From: Halostella salina
GTDB taxonomy: Archaea; Halobacteriota; Halobacteria; Halobacteriales; Natronoarchaeaceae
Direction of reading: 5' to 3'
DNA: 64,000 nt
Assembly: GCF_003675855.1 (NCBI RefSeq)
Contig: NZ_RCIH01000013.1
Location: 1 to 64,000 of the forward strand
Positions 1 to 8,168 of this stretch are shown here, one piece after another (the first letter of the stretch is position 1; every line of letters starts with the position of its first letter). A model generated the notes under the pieces. That model worked only from the letters and a program-made list of their open reading frames with translations, did no database searches and was not told the DNA's origin. The translations under genes and the position numbers were made by a program.

Positions 1-84
1 GTAACGGATATCTGGAGAGTGTTAAAATGTGGGAATATCGGGCGGACCGATACCCGTGGTTTGCTCCCCAGTTGTCGGCTTCAT

Positions 85-115
85 CCCACGGCTAAAACCG
101 TGGGCTTTCGCCTCG
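85..115 (+). mobile_element. IS200/IS605-type right-end hairpin (remnant or edge of an element)
   Basis: A 7-bp perfect stem (cccacgg at 85-91, ccgtggg at 98-104) with an A-rich 6-nt loop is followed directly by ctttcgcctcg. This hairpin plus tail resembles, from memory, the right ends of haloarchaeal IS200/IS605 (IS1341-like, TnpB-only) elements, where it also forms the 3' part of the TnpB guide RNA. No transposase or TnpB reading frame is recognisable in the first 84 bases, so the gene, if present, lies left of the window or has been lost. Confidence 0.45.
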
Positions 116-153
116 CTACCGCTGTAATACGACGTCGCGGTTTGTCGCATAGT

Positions 154-330
154 ATGGATCGGACGGAACTGTTCCTCGCCCTGATCGTGTTCCTCCTGGC
201 TGCCCTGGTGTACGAGACGGGGGACGGACAGACACCCGAGTTCATCGTGATCCCCGTGATGCTGATACTGTTCCTGTTCCCGTTTTATATCGCGGGTTCC
301 GCCATCGTCGAGAACGTCGTCACCGAATGA
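154..330 (+). CDS. 58-residue hypothetical membrane protein
   Basis: A short protein with two hydrophobic segments (about residues 5-20 and 28-52), a charged acidic linker between them, and an acidic C-terminus; probably an integral membrane protein. I chose the ATG at 154 rather than an upstream in-frame start because the longer version would read through the IS-like hairpin. A TATA-like tgtaatac at about 123-130 lies the right distance upstream for a leaderless transcript. I do not recognise a family and assign no function. Confidence 0.55.
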   Translation: MDRTELFLALIVFLLAALVYETGDGQTPEFIVIPVMLILFLFPFYIAGSAIVENVVTE

Positions 331-567
331 GCCACCCGTAACCCGCAACACCCCATCGGTGACTGGGTCGTCGTACTGTTCGGCGACAGCCTCCCGACGG
401 CTGAAAGCAGGCCAGCCGACAGCCTGCCCTCCCCCGAAGCGGGACACGCTCCGCGGGGCGGAGCGGTCCCCGCCCGGCCCACCGGTGGCTAGATCAGCTG
501 GTGGTACGCCGTCGCCGACCGGCCGCGCGAACCGCCCTTTTTTGCCCCGGCCGTGCCATTCCGACGT
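331..567. other. intergenic stretch, no gene seen
   Basis: A GC-rich gap between the small membrane protein and aroD. It has a T-run (tttttt) at about 537-542, some 25 bases upstream of the aroD start. Several short GC-rich self-complementary patches are present, but nothing I can assign. Frames across it carry no recognisable protein. Confidence 0.4.
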
Positions 568-1251
568 ATGCGCTTCGACTCGTTCGTCCTGGCGGCGGCG
601 ACCGCCGACCTGGACGACGAACCCGCCGCCCGGGAGCACGCCGACGCCGTCGAGTTCCGGATGGACCTGGCCGACGAGCCGCTGGCCCAGCTAGCGGCCT
701 ACGACGGCGTCCTGCCGCTGATCGCCACCAACCGCGCCGAGTGGGAGGGCGGCGAGGCGGGCGACGCGGGACGGCTGGACGACCTCGCGGCGGCCGCCGA
801 GTACGACGCCGTCGAGGCCGTCGACGTGGAACTGAACGCCATCAGACACGGCGGGGGGAGCGGCGTCGTCGACCACGCTCGGGAGCACGACGCGGCGGCC
901 ATCGCCTCGCTGCACGACTTCGACGGGACGCCCGCGGCGGACGAGATGCGGGAGATGCTCGACGACGCCGTCGACAACGCCGACGTGGGGAAACTGGCGG
1001 TGACCGCGACCGACCCGGCGGACGTGCTCACCCTGCTGATGCTCACCCGCGAGTTCAGCGCGCGCGGCGAGACCGTCGCGACGATGGCGATGGGCGAACC
1101 GGGCCGTCACTCGCGGGCCGTCGCGCCGGTGTACGGCTCCCGGATCGGCTACGCGCCGGTCGACCCCGACGAGGCGACCGCGCCGGGCCAGTACGACCTC
1201 GCGACGCTCCGGGAACTGATCGAACAGTTGCGTTCGAAACCCGAAGCTTAA
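568..1251 (+). CDS. aroD: 3-dehydroquinate dehydratase, type I
   Basis: Converts 3-dehydroquinate to 3-dehydroshikimate, the third step of the common shikimate pathway, by a Schiff-base mechanism in the cytoplasm. The 227-residue length fits the type I class. The expected catalytic pair is visible: His116 in SLHDF and the Schiff-base Lys142 in GKLAVTA. The C-terminal region GEPGRHSR with SRIGYAP is also typical. The ATG at 568 is preferred over the in-frame GTG at 553 because the conserved N-terminus (MRFDSFVL) begins there. The gene lies beside, but is convergent through one small gene with, the dehydroquinate synthase that makes its substrate. Confidence 0.93.
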   Translation: MRFDSFVLAAATADLDDEPAAREHADAVEFRMDLADEPLAQLAAYDGVLPLIATNRAEWEGGEAGDAGRLDDLAAAAEYDAVEAVDVELNAIRHGGGSGVVDHAREHDAAAIASLHDFDGTPAADEMREMLDDAVDNADVGKLAVTATDPADVLTLLMLTREFSARGETVATMAMGEPGRHSRAVAPVYGSRIGYAPVDPDEATAPGQYDLATLRELIEQLRSKPEA

Positions 1252-1280
1252 CGGCCGGCGACTGACAACGTCGGGTCAGT

Positions 1281-1685
1281 ATGTCCCGCTTACGGTCGGC
1301 GCTGGCGGTCGGCCTCTCGCTGCTGTTTCCCGGACTCGGCCACGCCTATCTGCGGCAGTGGGTGCGAGCGCTGCTGTGGGCCGCGCTCTCCGTCTCCGCG
1401 TCGGCGCTGTTGCTGCCCGAACCGGCCACGTCCGGCACGCTGCTGGAGCGGGCCACGGCGACCGTGCAGGCCATGTCGCAAACCGAGACGTTCGTCCTGC
1501 TCTCGATGAGCGTCTTCGCCGCCATCGACGCGTTCGTCATCTCGGTCCAGCAGGCGAACTACGACCCCGACGCGGTCCACTGCCCCAACTGCGGGAACGA
1601 GATAGACGAGGACCTGGACTTCTGTCACTGGTGTACCAGCCGGATCGGCGAGCCGGGCGACGAGGCCGAGGAGTCGGCGACGTGA
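1281..1685 (+). CDS. membrane protein with C-terminal zinc ribbon
   Basis: A 134-residue haloarchaeal protein. The N-terminus (about 5-45) has the LFPGLGHAY pattern seen in small membrane proteins, and a second hydrophobic segment lies near residues 70-92. The C-terminus holds a rubredoxin-like zinc ribbon with two CxxC knuckles (CPNC and CHWC, about residues 99-117). This matches uncharacterised haloarchaeal families of the DUF7575 kind, from memory. The stop codon sits at the left end of a 78-bp inverted-repeat element separating it from the convergent dehydroquinate synthase gene. Function unknown. Confidence 0.7.
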   Translation: MSRLRSALAVGLSLLFPGLGHAYLRQWVRALLWAALSVSASALLLPEPATSGTLLERATATVQAMSQTETFVLLSMSVFAAIDAFVISVQQANYDPDAVHCPNCGNEIDEDLDFCHWCTSRIGEPGDEAEESAT

Positions 1686-1686
1686 T

Positions 1687-1764
1687 AGTGTTTCTTCTCA
1701 CTGGTTACCAGTAGTCGCCCCCACCGGTACTGGCGACCACCGGTAATTGGCGAGAAGAAACACT
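1687..1764. repeat. 78-bp inverted-repeat element, copy 1, in a convergent junction
   Basis: Perfect 13-bp terminal inverted repeats (agtgtttcttctc at 1687-1699, gagaagaaacact at 1752-1764; extendable to 15 bp) enclose a 52-bp core. The core contains two accggta boxes and two gaccac-type boxes. A second copy with the same arm and core lengths lies at 9312-9389. The element fills almost the whole gap between two converging genes, so it could be a bidirectional terminator as well as a small mobile or palindromic repeat. Confidence 0.75.
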
Positions 1765-1769
1765 ATGAG

Positions 1770-2945
1770 CTATTTCTCGATGATGCTCTCCTCGACGGCC
1801 TCGCCGAAGTGCCGGGCGGTGTCCTCGTAGTACACCCGCACCCGGTCGCCCTCCTCGAGGTCGGTGACGGCGGTGCGGCCGTCCTCCGTGGCGACTTTCA
1901 CCGTCTCGGCGTTCTGGATCAGCGTCTCGAAGCGGTCGCCGTTGTCGGCCTCCAGCTCGACGCGGAACATCGGCCGCTGCTCGATCTTCGCCCGCCCGAC
2001 GACCGCCTCGCGGGTGTTGCCGTCGGTGTCGACGACCTGCACCTCGTCGCCACTGCGCAGTTCCGAGAGGTACTTCGTGCCGCCGTCGGGCGTCCGGACG
2101 TACGCGTGGACCGCGCCGGCGTTGACCCGGAACGGGCGCGAGGCGACGTACGGCGACTCGGCGGTCTCGGCGTGGACGAAGACGAGGCCGCGGGACATCG
2201 AGCCGACGAGCATTCCCTCGTCGTGGTCCATCAGGCTCCCCGTGTCGACGCAGACGCGGTCGGCGCTCCCGGCGCGCTCGACGGTGCGGACCGTCGCCGA
2301 CTCCAGGTCGAGCGTCTCGCGCTCGGCCTCGTCGCGGACCGCGACCGTCTCCCGGATCTCGTCGGGGTCGTCGCTGTCCAGCAGGACGGCGTCGGCCCCG
2401 AGTTCCAGCGTCTCGTAGGCCGTCTCGGCCTCCTCGGCGCTCGTGACGCCGGCGATCAGTTCCGTCTCCGAGCCGATCCGGGCGATGAGGTTCTCCAGCG
2501 GGATGATCGTCCAGTCCTCGCCGACGACGATGGTGTAGTCGGCCTCGGTCGCCGCCGCCTCCGCGAACGATTCGTAGTCCTCGTCGAAGATACGGACGTA
2601 CGCGCCGTCGGCCCGCTCGTCGTCGCGCCGGAGCGTCGACAGGTCCGCCGACCCCGAGAAGTCATTGGGCAGGTCGACCGTGCCGTCCCCCTCGCCGTCC
2701 TTGCCGACGACGTAGGCGTCGGCCCTCGCGCCGCCCTCGCTCTCGGGGTCGTCGATCACGTCCACGTCGCCGCCGGTGACGAAGGCGGCCACGTTCACGT
2801 CGCCCAGTTCGCGGACGCGCTCCACGTCGTGGTCGTCGACGAGTACCCAGTCCACGCCGGACTCCAGCCCGGCCGTGATCCGCCGCCGTCGCGCCTCCCA
2901 GTCGCCGACGCTGCCGTCGGCCTTGAGCCACACCGATCGTGTCAT
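1770..2945 (-). CDS. aroB': 3-dehydroquinate synthase II (archaeal type)
   Basis: Catalyses NAD-dependent oxidative deamination and cyclisation of 2-amino-3,7-dideoxy-D-threo-hept-6-ulosonate (ADH) to 3-dehydroquinate, replacing the DAHP-based route. At 391 residues it matches the archaeal DHQS-II family in length. The start [10 protein letters not shown] and the C-terminal half (VCVDTGSLM, then [13 protein letters not shown], then [13 protein letters not shown]) are characteristic. It is the last gene of the minus-strand aromatic cluster and works directly after the ADH synthase encoded two genes upstream. Its stop codon abuts the 78-bp inverted-repeat element. Confidence 0.92.
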   Translation of the reverse strand: MTRSVWLKADGSVGDWEARRRRITAGLESGVDWVLVDDHDVERVRELGDVNVAAFVTGGDVDVIDDPESEGGARADAYVVGKDGEGDGTVDLPNDFSGSADLSTLRRDDERADGAYVRIFDEDYESFAEAAATEADYTIVVGEDWTIIPLENLIARIGSETELIAGVTSAEEAETAYETLELGADAVLLDSDDPDEIRETVAVRDEAERETLDLESATVRTVERAGSADRVCVDTGSLMDHDEGMLVGSMSRGLVFVHAETAESPYVASRPFRVNAGAVHAYVRTPDGGTKYLSELRSGDEVQVVDTDGNTREAVVGRAKIEQRPMFRVELEADNGDRFETLIQNAETVKVATEDGRTAVTDLEEGDRVRVYYEDTARHFGEAVEESIIEK

Positions 2946-3024
2946 GTCCTACCGCTCGCACGGTGTAGCCATGAACGTGGCGGAACCGACACCGTTGGCC
3001 GGCCGTGGTCGACACGCTGCCGCT

Positions 3025-3801
3025 TCAGCAGATCTGCCAGCCGCCGTCGACGTGGACCAGTTCGCCCGTCGTGTAGCTCGCGGCGTCGCTGGCGAGGAAC
3101 AGCGTCGCGCCCGCGACGTCCTCGGGCCGGCCCGCGCGACCCTGCGGGACGGGCTTCAAGAACTCGCCCTCCTCGGCCTCCTCGGTCCACCCCTCGGATA
3201 TCTCGGTGGCGATCTGGCCGGGTGCGACGCCGTTGACGCGGATGCCGTGTTCGGCCAGTTCCAGCGCCGCGCCGCGGGTGATCATCCGGACCGCGCCCTT
3301 CGAGGTGTCGTAGGCCACCTGCCCGTGCTGGGCGAGGTTGGAGCTGATCGACGCGGTGTTGACGATCGCACCCGGCTCCTCGCGCTCGATCATGTCCTGG
3401 GCGGCGGCCTGACAGCCGACGAACACGCCGCGGACGTTCACGCCGAGCAGGCCGTCGAGCGTGTCGGGGTCGGTTTCGAGGATCGACCCGCCGCCGAAGA
3501 TGCCCGCGTTGTTCACCATGACGTCGACGCCGCCGAAGTCGCGGGCGGCCTCGACGACCGAGCGCACCTGGTCGGGGTCGGACACGTCGGTCTCGACGAA
3601 CTCGGCGCGGCCGCCGGCGTCCTCGATCGCCTCGTGGGTCGGCAGGTCGGCGTCCACGTCCTTCGGCTCCTCGCGGAGGTCGGCGACGATCACCGTCGCC
3701 CCCGCGTCGCCGAACGCCCTCGCTATCGCGCGCCCGATGCCCGAACTGCCGCCGGTGACGATCGCCGTCTCGCCCTCGAAGTCGAAGTTCGCGTCTCCCA
3801 T
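3025..3801 (-). CDS. SDR-family oxidoreductase
   Basis: A classical short-chain dehydrogenase/reductase of 258 residues with a Rossmann fold. It has the nucleotide motif TGGSSGIGRA near the N-terminus, NNAG in the middle, the catalytic YxxxK in AYDTSKGA, and the C-terminal HVDGGW. The Asp-rich turn after strand 2 (VADLREE) suggests NAD preference. The ATG at 3801 is chosen because it precedes the conserved N-terminus; an in-frame start 18 bases upstream is less likely. It sits between ADH synthase and dehydroquinate synthase on the same strand, but its substrate cannot be read from the sequence, and a pathway role is only inferred from position. Confidence 0.85.
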   Translation of the reverse strand: MGDANFDFEGETAIVTGGSSGIGRAIARAFGDAGATVIVADLREEPKDVDADLPTHEAIEDAGGRAEFVETDVSDPDQVRSVVEAARDFGGVDVMVNNAGIFGGGSILETDPDTLDGLLGVNVRGVFVGCQAAAQDMIEREEPGAIVNTASISSNLAQHGQVAYDTSKGAVRMITRGAALELAEHGIRVNGVAPGQIATEISEGWTEEAEEGEFLKPVPQGRAGRPEDVAGATLFLASDAASYTTGELVHVDGGWQIC

Positions 3802-3847
3802 ACCCGCGGCGTACGGCAAACGACGAGAAAACAGTAGCGGCTCGGGG

Positions 3848-4642
3848 CTACGCCTCGACGGCCAGCCCGGACTCGTGGAGCGCGTCCTCCGCGCTCGCGT
3901 CGTCGTGGACGACGGCGGCGACCGCCGCCGCGATCGCGCCGGGGTCGTCGTGCTGGAAGATCGAGCGCCCCATCGAGACGCCCGCGCCGCCGGCGTCCAT
4001 CACGCCGCGGACCATCGACAGCGTCTCGCGGTCGGTCCCCTTGCTCCCGCCGGCGATGACGACCGGCAGGCGCGTCGACTCGACGACGCGCTCGAAGCTC
4101 GCGGCGTCGCCGCTGTACCCCGTCTTCACGATGTCCGCGCCCAGTTCCTCGGCGAGGCGGACCGCGTGCCCGAGCGACTCGGGGTCCGTCGAGTCGACGC
4201 CCGGCCCGCGAGCGTACGCCATCGCGAGAACAGGCATGCCGAGCCGGTCGGCCTCGGCGGTCAGCTCGGCGAGCTGGCTGAGCTGGTCCGGCTCGTGGTC
4301 GCTGCCGACGTTGATGTGGAAGGAGACGGCGTCGGCGCCGGCCCGGACGGCCTCCTCGACGGTGCCCGTGAGGCGCTTGTCCGCCTCGTCGGGACCGATC
4401 GTGGTCGAGCCGTTGAGGTGGACGATGTACCCCTGTCCGTTCTTGTTGTCGTGGACGCGCGGGGCGATCCCCTTCTGCGTGAGGACGGCGTCCGCGCCGC
4501 CGCGGGTCACCGCGTCGATCGTCGATTCGATGTCCGCGAGGCCTTTGACGGCCCCCATCGTGATCCCGTGGTCCATCGGGACGATGACGTGTCGCCCCTC
4601 TGTCCCGATCCGTTCGAGTCGCGCCTCGATACCGGTGGTCAT
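3848..4642 (-). CDS. aroA': 2-amino-3,7-dideoxy-D-threo-hept-6-ulosonate (ADH) synthase
   Basis: A class I aldolase-fold enzyme (DeoC/FbaB type). In the archaeal aromatic pathway this family condenses L-aspartate semialdehyde with a 6-deoxy-5-ketofructose phosphate to give ADH. The 264-residue protein shows the family start MTTGIEARLERIG, the PMDHG motif near residue 22, HINVGSDHE in the middle, the Schiff-base lysine segment DIVKTGYSGD, and the phosphate-binding GGSKG. Archaeal fructose-bisphosphate aldolase is the main alternative. The presence of dehydroquinate synthase II two genes downstream and of trp genes immediately upstream decides for ADH synthase. Confidence 0.9.
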   Translation of the reverse strand: MTTGIEARLERIGTEGRHVIVPMDHGITMGAVKGLADIESTIDAVTRGGADAVLTQKGIAPRVHDNKNGQGYIVHLNGSTTIGPDEADKRLTGTVEEAVRAGADAVSFHINVGSDHEPDQLSQLAELTAEADRLGMPVLAMAYARGPGVDSTDPESLGHAVRLAEELGADIVKTGYSGDAASFERVVESTRLPVVIAGGSKGTDRETLSMVRGVMDAGGAGVSMGRSIFQHDDPGAIAAAVAAVVHDDASAEDALHESGLAVEA

Positions 4643-4669
4643 GGTATGTGAATCTGTGGCAAGTCCGCG

Positions 4670-5506
4670 TTATGTGTGTTCTGGTTCGGGCACGCGTTGC
4701 TCGTAGCCGGCCGCCGCGCCCTCGGCGAGTTCTCGCGCTTTCGCTTCGAGGTCGGTAGCCACCTCGTCGACGGGGCGGTCGGTCTCGTGGCCCGCGGCGA
4801 CGATGTCGACCAGCGCCGACCCGACGATGATCCCGTCCGCGCCGCCAGCGACGATGCGCTCGGCGTGCTCGCCGGTCTTGATCCCGAAGCCGACCGCCTT
4901 CGGCACGTCCCACGCTTCGAGGCGGGCGAGGGCCTCGTCGGTCTGCCCGCTCACGTCGTCGCGCGCGCCGGTGACGCCCAGGCGGGCCTGCACGTACACG
5001 TAGCCCGACACCTGCGCCATGATCCGCTCCAGGCGCTCGCCCTCGGTCGTCGGGGCGACGATGAACACCAGGTCGAGGCCGTGGTCGTCGCAGGCCTCGC
5101 GGAGCGGGTCGGCCTCCTCGGCCGGGAGGTCCGGGACGACGAACCCCTCGATTCCGGCCTCGGCGGCACGCTCGACGAAGGGGCGAGGGCCTTCTTCGGA
5201 CCCATACTGATAGATCAGGTTGTAGTACGTCATGCAGACCAGCGGAACGTCCACGTCGAGTTCCTCCACGAACTCGAAGTAGCGGTCCGGCGTCATTCCG
5301 GCGTCCAGCGCGCGGGTCACCGCGCCCTGGATCGTCGGCCCCTCCGCGACGGGTTCGGAGAACGGCAGGCCGAGTTCGATCACGTCCGCGCCGCCGCGGG
5401 CCAGCGCCTCGACGTACGCCTTCGAGGACTCGTAGTCGGGGTCACCGACCGCGAGGTAGGGGATGAACGCGGGGCCGTCCGCGAACGCCTCGTCGATGCG
5501 GCTCAC
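4670..5506 (-). CDS. trpA: tryptophan synthase alpha chain
   Basis: Cleaves indole-3-glycerol phosphate to indole and glyceraldehyde 3-phosphate, channelling indole to TrpB. The 278-residue TIM barrel has the substrate motif ELGLPFSEP (catalytic Glu), [13 protein letters not shown] and the C-terminal phosphate loop [10 protein letters not shown]. At the position of the second catalytic acid (Asp60 in enterobacterial TrpA, ADGPTIQ) this protein has Glu (AEGPTIQ), which I recall being usual in haloarchaea. The start overlaps the end of trpB by 4 bases, indicating translational coupling. Confidence 0.95.
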   Translation of the reverse strand: MSRIDEAFADGPAFIPYLAVGDPDYESSKAYVEALARGGADVIELGLPFSEPVAEGPTIQGAVTRALDAGMTPDRYFEFVEELDVDVPLVCMTYYNLIYQYGSEEGPRPFVERAAEAGIEGFVVPDLPAEEADPLREACDDHGLDLVFIVAPTTEGERLERIMAQVSGYVYVQARLGVTGARDDVSGQTDEALARLEAWDVPKAVGFGIKTGEHAERIVAGGADGIIVGSALVDIVAAGHETDRPVDEVATDLEAKARELAEGAAAGYEQRVPEPEHT

Positions 5507-6741
5507 AGTCCATCCCCCGCGAACGCGTCCATGTCGGGCGCGGCCGCCAGGTCGCGCTCCGCGCTCTCCTCGATGACGCTCTCCAGGTCCTTGTCGCCGC
5601 GACCGGAGACGTTGATCACGGTCACGTCGCCGAGTTGCTCGGGGTGCTCGTGCGCGAACGCGAACGCGTGGGCCGTCTCCAGCGCGGGGATGATCCCCTC
5701 CTCCTGCGAGAGCCGGTGGAACGCCTCCAGTGCGGCGTCGTCGCCGACGTTGACGGGCGTCACCCGTTCCTCGTCGACGAGGTGGGCCAGCTCCGGCCCG
5801 ACGCCGGCGTAGTCCAGCCCGGAGGAGACGCTGTGGGACTCCATCACCTGCCCGTCCGTGTCCTGCAGGAGCTTCGTCCGCGCGCCGTGGAGCACGCCCT
5901 CGTCGCCGGTCGACAGCGACGCGGAGTTGGGCGCGACGCCCGCTTCCTCGTCCACGTCGAGGGAGCTACCGCCGGCCTCGACGGCGTAGAGGTCGACGTC
6001 GGCGTCGTCGACGAACTCGTGGAACGCACCCATCGTGTTCGAGCCGCCGCCGGCACAGGCGACGACGCTGTCGGGCAGCCCGCCAGCCTGCTCTTTGACC
6101 TGCTCGCGGGCCTCCTCGCTGATGACCGACTGGAAGTCCCGGACCATCCGCGGGAACGGGTGCGGGCCGACGACCGAGCCGATGACGTAGTGGGTGTCCT
6201 CGACGTTCGTCGCCCAGTCGCGCATCGTCTCGTTGATCGCCTCCTTCAGCGTGCCGCGCCCGACCGTGACCGGATTGACTTCGGTCCCGTTGAGTCGCAT
6301 CCGGAACACGTTGGGGCGCTGGCGGTTGATGTCGCGCTCGCCCATGTACACCTCGCAGGGCATCCCGAGGTGGGCGGCGGCCATCGCCGTCGCGGTGCCG
6401 TGCTGGCCCGCCCCGGTCTCGGCGACGATCCGCTCTTTCCCCATGTACTTCGCCAGCAGCACCTGCCCCAGCGCGTTGTTCAGCTTGTGCGCGCCGCCGT
6501 GGAGCAGGTCCTCGCGTTTGAGGTACACCTCGCTGTCGTACCGCGCCGACAGCTGTTCCGCGTGCTGGAGCGGCGTCGGCCGCCCGCCGAAGTCCCGAAG
6601 TCGCCGCCGGAACTCGTCCATGAAGCCGTCCTCGTTGCCTCTGACGTACCGCTCGTAGGCGTCCGCCAGTTCCTCGACGGCCGGCATCAGCGCCTCCGGC
6701 ACGTACTGTCCGCCGTACTCTCCGAACTTGCTCGTGCTCAT
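5503..6741 (-). CDS. trpB: tryptophan synthase beta chain
   Basis: A PLP enzyme that condenses indole with L-serine to form tryptophan. At 412 residues it is the canonical TrpB1 form. It has [11 protein letters not shown] at the N-terminus, the PLP lysine in [17 protein letters not shown], the PLP phosphate loop CAGGGSN, and a C-terminal GRGDKD. It pairs with TrpA, whose gene overlaps it by 4 bases, and follows trpC after a 31-bp gap. The three genes supply the last two steps of tryptophan synthesis; trpD, trpE, trpF and trpG are not in this window. Confidence 0.96.
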   Translation of the reverse strand: MSTSKFGEYGGQYVPEALMPAVEELADAYERYVRGNEDGFMDEFRRRLRDFGGRPTPLQHAEQLSARYDSEVYLKREDLLHGGAHKLNNALGQVLLAKYMGKERIVAETGAGQHGTATAMAAAHLGMPCEVYMGERDINRQRPNVFRMRLNGTEVNPVTVGRGTLKEAINETMRDWATNVEDTHYVIGSVVGPHPFPRMVRDFQSVISEEAREQVKEQAGGLPDSVVACAGGGSNTMGAFHEFVDDADVDLYAVEAGGSSLDVDEEAGVAPNSASLSTGDEGVLHGARTKLLQDTDGQVMESHSVSSGLDYAGVGPELAHLVDEERVTPVNVGDDAALEAFHRLSQEEGIIPALETAHAFAFAHEHPEQLGDVTVINVSGRGDKDLESVIEESAERDLAAAPDMDAFAGDGL

Positions 6742-6772
6742 CGTGTGGGTGTGCCGCGTGTCCGTGGTCCTG

Positions 6773-7564
6773 TCATCGTGTCAGTCGCTCCGTGTTCGTC
6801 CGGACGACCGCGTCCGGCGCTCGCTCGTCGTCCGCGTCCCGCACGCCGTCCATCACCGCCGACCCGATCAGCAGGCCGTCCGCGCCCGCCGCCCGCATCC
6901 GCGTCGCGTCCTCCCGCGTCCCTATGCCGCTCTCGGCAATGAGTGTCACGTCCCGCGGCGCGTCGGCCGCGACCCGCTCGAACGTCCCGAGATCGACCTC
7001 CAGCGCGGCCAGGTCACGGTTGTTCACGCCGACGATGTCGGCACCGGCGTCGACCGCCCGCGCCAGTTCCTCGGGCGTGTGGACCTCGACGAGGACCTGA
7101 AAGCCCCGGTCGCGCGCCGCCGCGATCAGGTCGGGTAAGTCGTCGCCGACGAACCGCGCGATCAGCAGGACGGCGTCGGCCGCCACCGCGTCGAGTTGCG
7201 CCTCGCGCAGGACGAAGTCCTTCCGCAGGACCGGCACGTCGACGGCCTCGCGCACGTCACGGAGGGAGGCCGGCGACCCGCCGAAGTGGTCCGGTTCGGT
7301 CAGCACGGACAGCGCCGCCGCGCCGCCCTCGACCATCGCCGTCGCCAGTGCCACGGGGTCCTCGTGGGCGGTCCCGTCGGTCGTCGGACTCGTCGGCTTC
7401 ACCTCGGCGATGACCGGCACGCGCCCGTCGGCCTCGGCGGCCGACAGCGCGTCCGGCAGCGAGCGAGCGTCGACGCTCACCCGTCCGTTGTCCTCGTCGC
7501 CGCGCTTTCGGGCGGCGTCGAGTATCGACCGCACCGCCGGCGCGACCTCGTCGGCGTTCATCAT
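6773..7564 (-). CDS. trpC: indole-3-glycerol phosphate synthase
   Basis: Converts carboxyphenylaminodeoxyribulose phosphate to indole-3-glycerol phosphate, the substrate of TrpA. A 263-residue TIM barrel with [10 protein letters not shown] (catalytic Lys and Glu region), [16 protein letters not shown] and IAESGIG, all expected for the family. Two adjacent ATG codons start the gene, and a TATA-like sequence centred about 26 bases upstream makes a leaderless mRNA likely, so this is probably the first gene of the trp/aromatic cluster running leftwards. Confidence 0.95.
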   Translation of the reverse strand: MMNADEVAPAVRSILDAARKRGDEDNGRVSVDARSLPDALSAAEADGRVPVIAEVKPTSPTTDGTAHEDPVALATAMVEGGAAALSVLTEPDHFGGSPASLRDVREAVDVPVLRKDFVLREAQLDAVAADAVLLIARFVGDDLPDLIAAARDRGFQVLVEVHTPEELARAVDAGADIVGVNNRDLAALEVDLGTFERVAADAPRDVTLIAESGIGTREDATRMRAAGADGLLIGSAVMDGVRDADDERAPDAVVRTNTERLTR

Positions 7565-7585
7565 CGTACATTAACGGACGGATCT

Positions 7586-7595
7586 GTACATAAGG
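7586..7595 (-). promoter_or_regulatory. probable TATA box of the trpC-led cluster
   Basis: On the minus strand ccttatgtac lies with its centre about 26 nt before the first trpC ATG, which would place transcription start at or next to the start codon. The palindrome tgtaca overlaps the box and a related gtaca recurs just before the ATG. That could be a repressor site, but this is only a possibility. Confidence 0.5.
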
Positions 7596-7673
7596 CTTGC
7601 GGGCCGGCGGCGTCAGGTAGCAGCAGTCAGACAGTCGGGAAAGAATCTTTGGCCCGACGGTCGAACCGGGACC

Positions 7674-8048
7674 GTGAAGCGACGAACCCTCCTCGCGTCC
7701 GGGGTCGGCCTCGCGGGCGCGGCCGTTGCGGGCGGAGTCGGATGGATGACGGGGAACGACGCGTCGGTTCGGATAGCGAACGCCGGCGAGGAGCGGGCGG
7801 ACGTGACGCTGACGGTCCGGACGGCGGCCGGCGAACGCGTGTACCGCGACGCGTTCGAGCTCCCCGCGAACGACGCCGTCGAACGGCCCGACGTGGCAAG
7901 CCCCGGCCACGAAGTCGCCGTCTCCGTCGGGGAGTTCTCCCTCGACCGGACCGTCGAGATGCGGGTCTGTCGGGACCCGCTAATCCGTGCCGAAGTCGGT
8001 CCCGGTGATGCGGTCGCGATGGGACAGCGATGCCGGCGTCGCTGGTGA
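7674..8048 (+). CDS. small exported hypothetical protein
   Basis: A 124-residue protein with an N-terminal KRR followed by a hydrophobic Ala/Gly stretch (about residues 5-22), consistent with a Tat or Sec signal. The short beta-rich acidic domain has no motif I recognise and contains two cysteines (MRVCRDP and GQRCRR). There is no lipobox. The start is a GTG at 7674. It stands alone between trpC (divergent) and the DUF2178-like operon. Function unknown. Confidence 0.6.
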   Translation: MKRRTLLASGVGLAGAAVAGGVGWMTGNDASVRIANAGEERADVTLTVRTAAGERVYRDAFELPANDAVERPDVASPGHEVAVSVGEFSLDRTVEMRVCRDPLIRAEVGPGDAVAMGQRCRRRW

Positions 8049-8112
8049 GACGCACGAACCGACAGTTGCCGTCCGGGGTCGACCGACCCCACCGCCAGAA
8101 CTAAGTAGCAGT

Positions 8113-8145
8113 GTAAAGTACACTTTACTGTAAAGCCCGCTTTAC
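8113..8145 (+). promoter_or_regulatory. tandem GTAAAG-N4-CTTTAC operators
   Basis: Two perfect inverted repeats of the same type lie one base apart: gtaaag-taca-ctttac at 8113-8128 and gtaaag-cccg-ctttac at 8130-8145. The half-sites are identical while the 4-nt centres differ, which points to a protein binding site rather than a simple duplication. They end 23 bases before the ATG of the DUF2178-like gene, whose operon encodes a Cro/CI-type HTH protein, so autoregulation is the obvious model. The AT-rich half-sites could also overlap the TATA element. Confidence 0.75.
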
Positions 8146-8168
8146 ACCATCGGGTTTGCACCACACCC

